Assembly: GCA_903912795.1 (NCBI GenBank)
Contig: CAIWIS010000702.1
Coordinates: forward strand, 1 to 5,658
Source: an uncultured Bacteroidales bacterium
GTDB lineage: Bacteria > Bacteroidota > Bacteroidia > Bacteroidales > Paludibacteraceae
Direction: 5' to 3'
DNA length: 5,658 nt
Under the pieces are notes generated by a model. It ran no database searches, was not told where the DNA came from, and was given only the letters and a program-made list of their open reading frames with translations. Below are positions 5,336 through 5,658 of the stretch, in pieces. Every line of letters begins with the position of its first letter. Within the stretch, counting starts at the first letter, position 1. The translations under genes and the position numbers were made by a program.

Positions 5336-5641
5336 ATGAGTCAAAAAATTCGTATTAAACTGAAATCCTACGATCACAACTTGGTTGATAAATCAGCTGA
5401 GAAAATCGTAAAAACAGTGAAAGCAACAGGTGCTGTAGTAAGCGGACCAATTCCATTACCAACACACAAACGTATTTTTACTGTGAACCGTGCTACATTC
5501 GTAAACAAAAAATCGCGTGAGCAATTTGAACTTTCATCGTACAAACGTCTTATAGACATTTACAACTCATCAGCTAAAACTGTTGATGCATTGATGAAAC
5601 TTGAATTACCAAGTGGAGTAGAAGTAGAAATTAAAGTGTGA
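5336..5641 (+). CDS. rpsJ: 30S ribosomal protein S10 (NusE)
   Basis: S10 is a 30S head protein and, as NusE with NusB, part of the transcription antitermination complex. From the ATG at 5336 the protein is 101 residues, the usual length, starting MSQKIRIKLKSYDHNLVDKS. The family signature AVVSGPIPLPT (33-43) is present. The long loop (HKRIFTVNRATFVNKKSREQFE, residues 44-65) that reaches into the head is complete, and the end is LPSGVEVEIKV. A TTG at 5288 is in frame but would add 16 residues translated from the palindromic repeat, so it is not the start. The gene follows fusA by 163 bases with no tuf between and no convincing promoter in the gap, so it is probably read through from the str operon. 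It normally opens the S10 cluster (rplC and so on), which would lie beyond the right edge. Confidence 0.97.
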   Translation: MSQKIRIKLKSYDHNLVDKSAEKIVKTVKATGAVVSGPIPLPTHKRIFTVNRATFVNKKSREQFELSSYKRLIDIYNSSAKTVDALMKLELPSGVEVEIKV

Positions 5642-5658
5642 TAGAAGCACTTTTATAA

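Overview
The window looks like chromosomal DNA from an AT-rich member of the Bacteroidetes (Bacteroidota). Three things support this. Three candidate promoters carry the phylum-type -7 box TAnnTTTG. The starts of the ribosomal protein genes have A-rich leaders and no convincing Shine-Dalgarno sequence. The ribosomal proteins, EF-G and RluF also look like Bacteroidetes versions. Genus cannot be told from this sequence alone.

Layout: (1) Positions 1-228, minus strand, hold the first 76 codons of an exported protein that runs off the left edge. It has a clear signal peptide, and a shadow reading frame on the plus strand easily hides it. (2) Positions 229-453 are an AT-rich divergent promoter region. 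It holds one TAnnTTTG promoter in each direction and an 18-bp perfect palindrome over the -33 region of the leftward promoter. (3) Positions 454-1431 encode an RluF-type 23S rRNA pseudouridine synthase with a long basic low-complexity tail. A 58-codon gene for a small winged-helix-like protein follows (1489-1665), then a strong hairpin terminator (1691-1731). (4) A textbook Bacteroidetes promoter (1790-1820) starts the str operon: rpsL, rpsG, fusA and then directly rpsJ, the first gene of the S10 cluster, with no tuf gene between.

The main operon encodes the decoding-centre protein S12, the 30S head protein S7, the translocase EF-G, and S10 (also NusE). Together with the upstream rRNA-modifying enzyme, nearly everything recognisable here serves the ribosome. 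The genes are conserved; the unusual parts are between them. The rpsL-rpsG gap is 229 bases long and begins with seven degenerate copies of an 8-9 base GTT(T/C)ATAA(A/G) unit. The fusA-rpsJ gap is bracketed by two near-identical C/G-rich palindromic repeats in opposite orientation, one touching the fusA stop and the other ending 7 bases before the rpsJ ATG.

I see no wholly new biological system, no mobile element genes, no CRISPR array, and no tRNA or rRNA gene. The best leads are the inverted repeat pair at rpsJ, the small winged-helix gene and the truncated exported protein.
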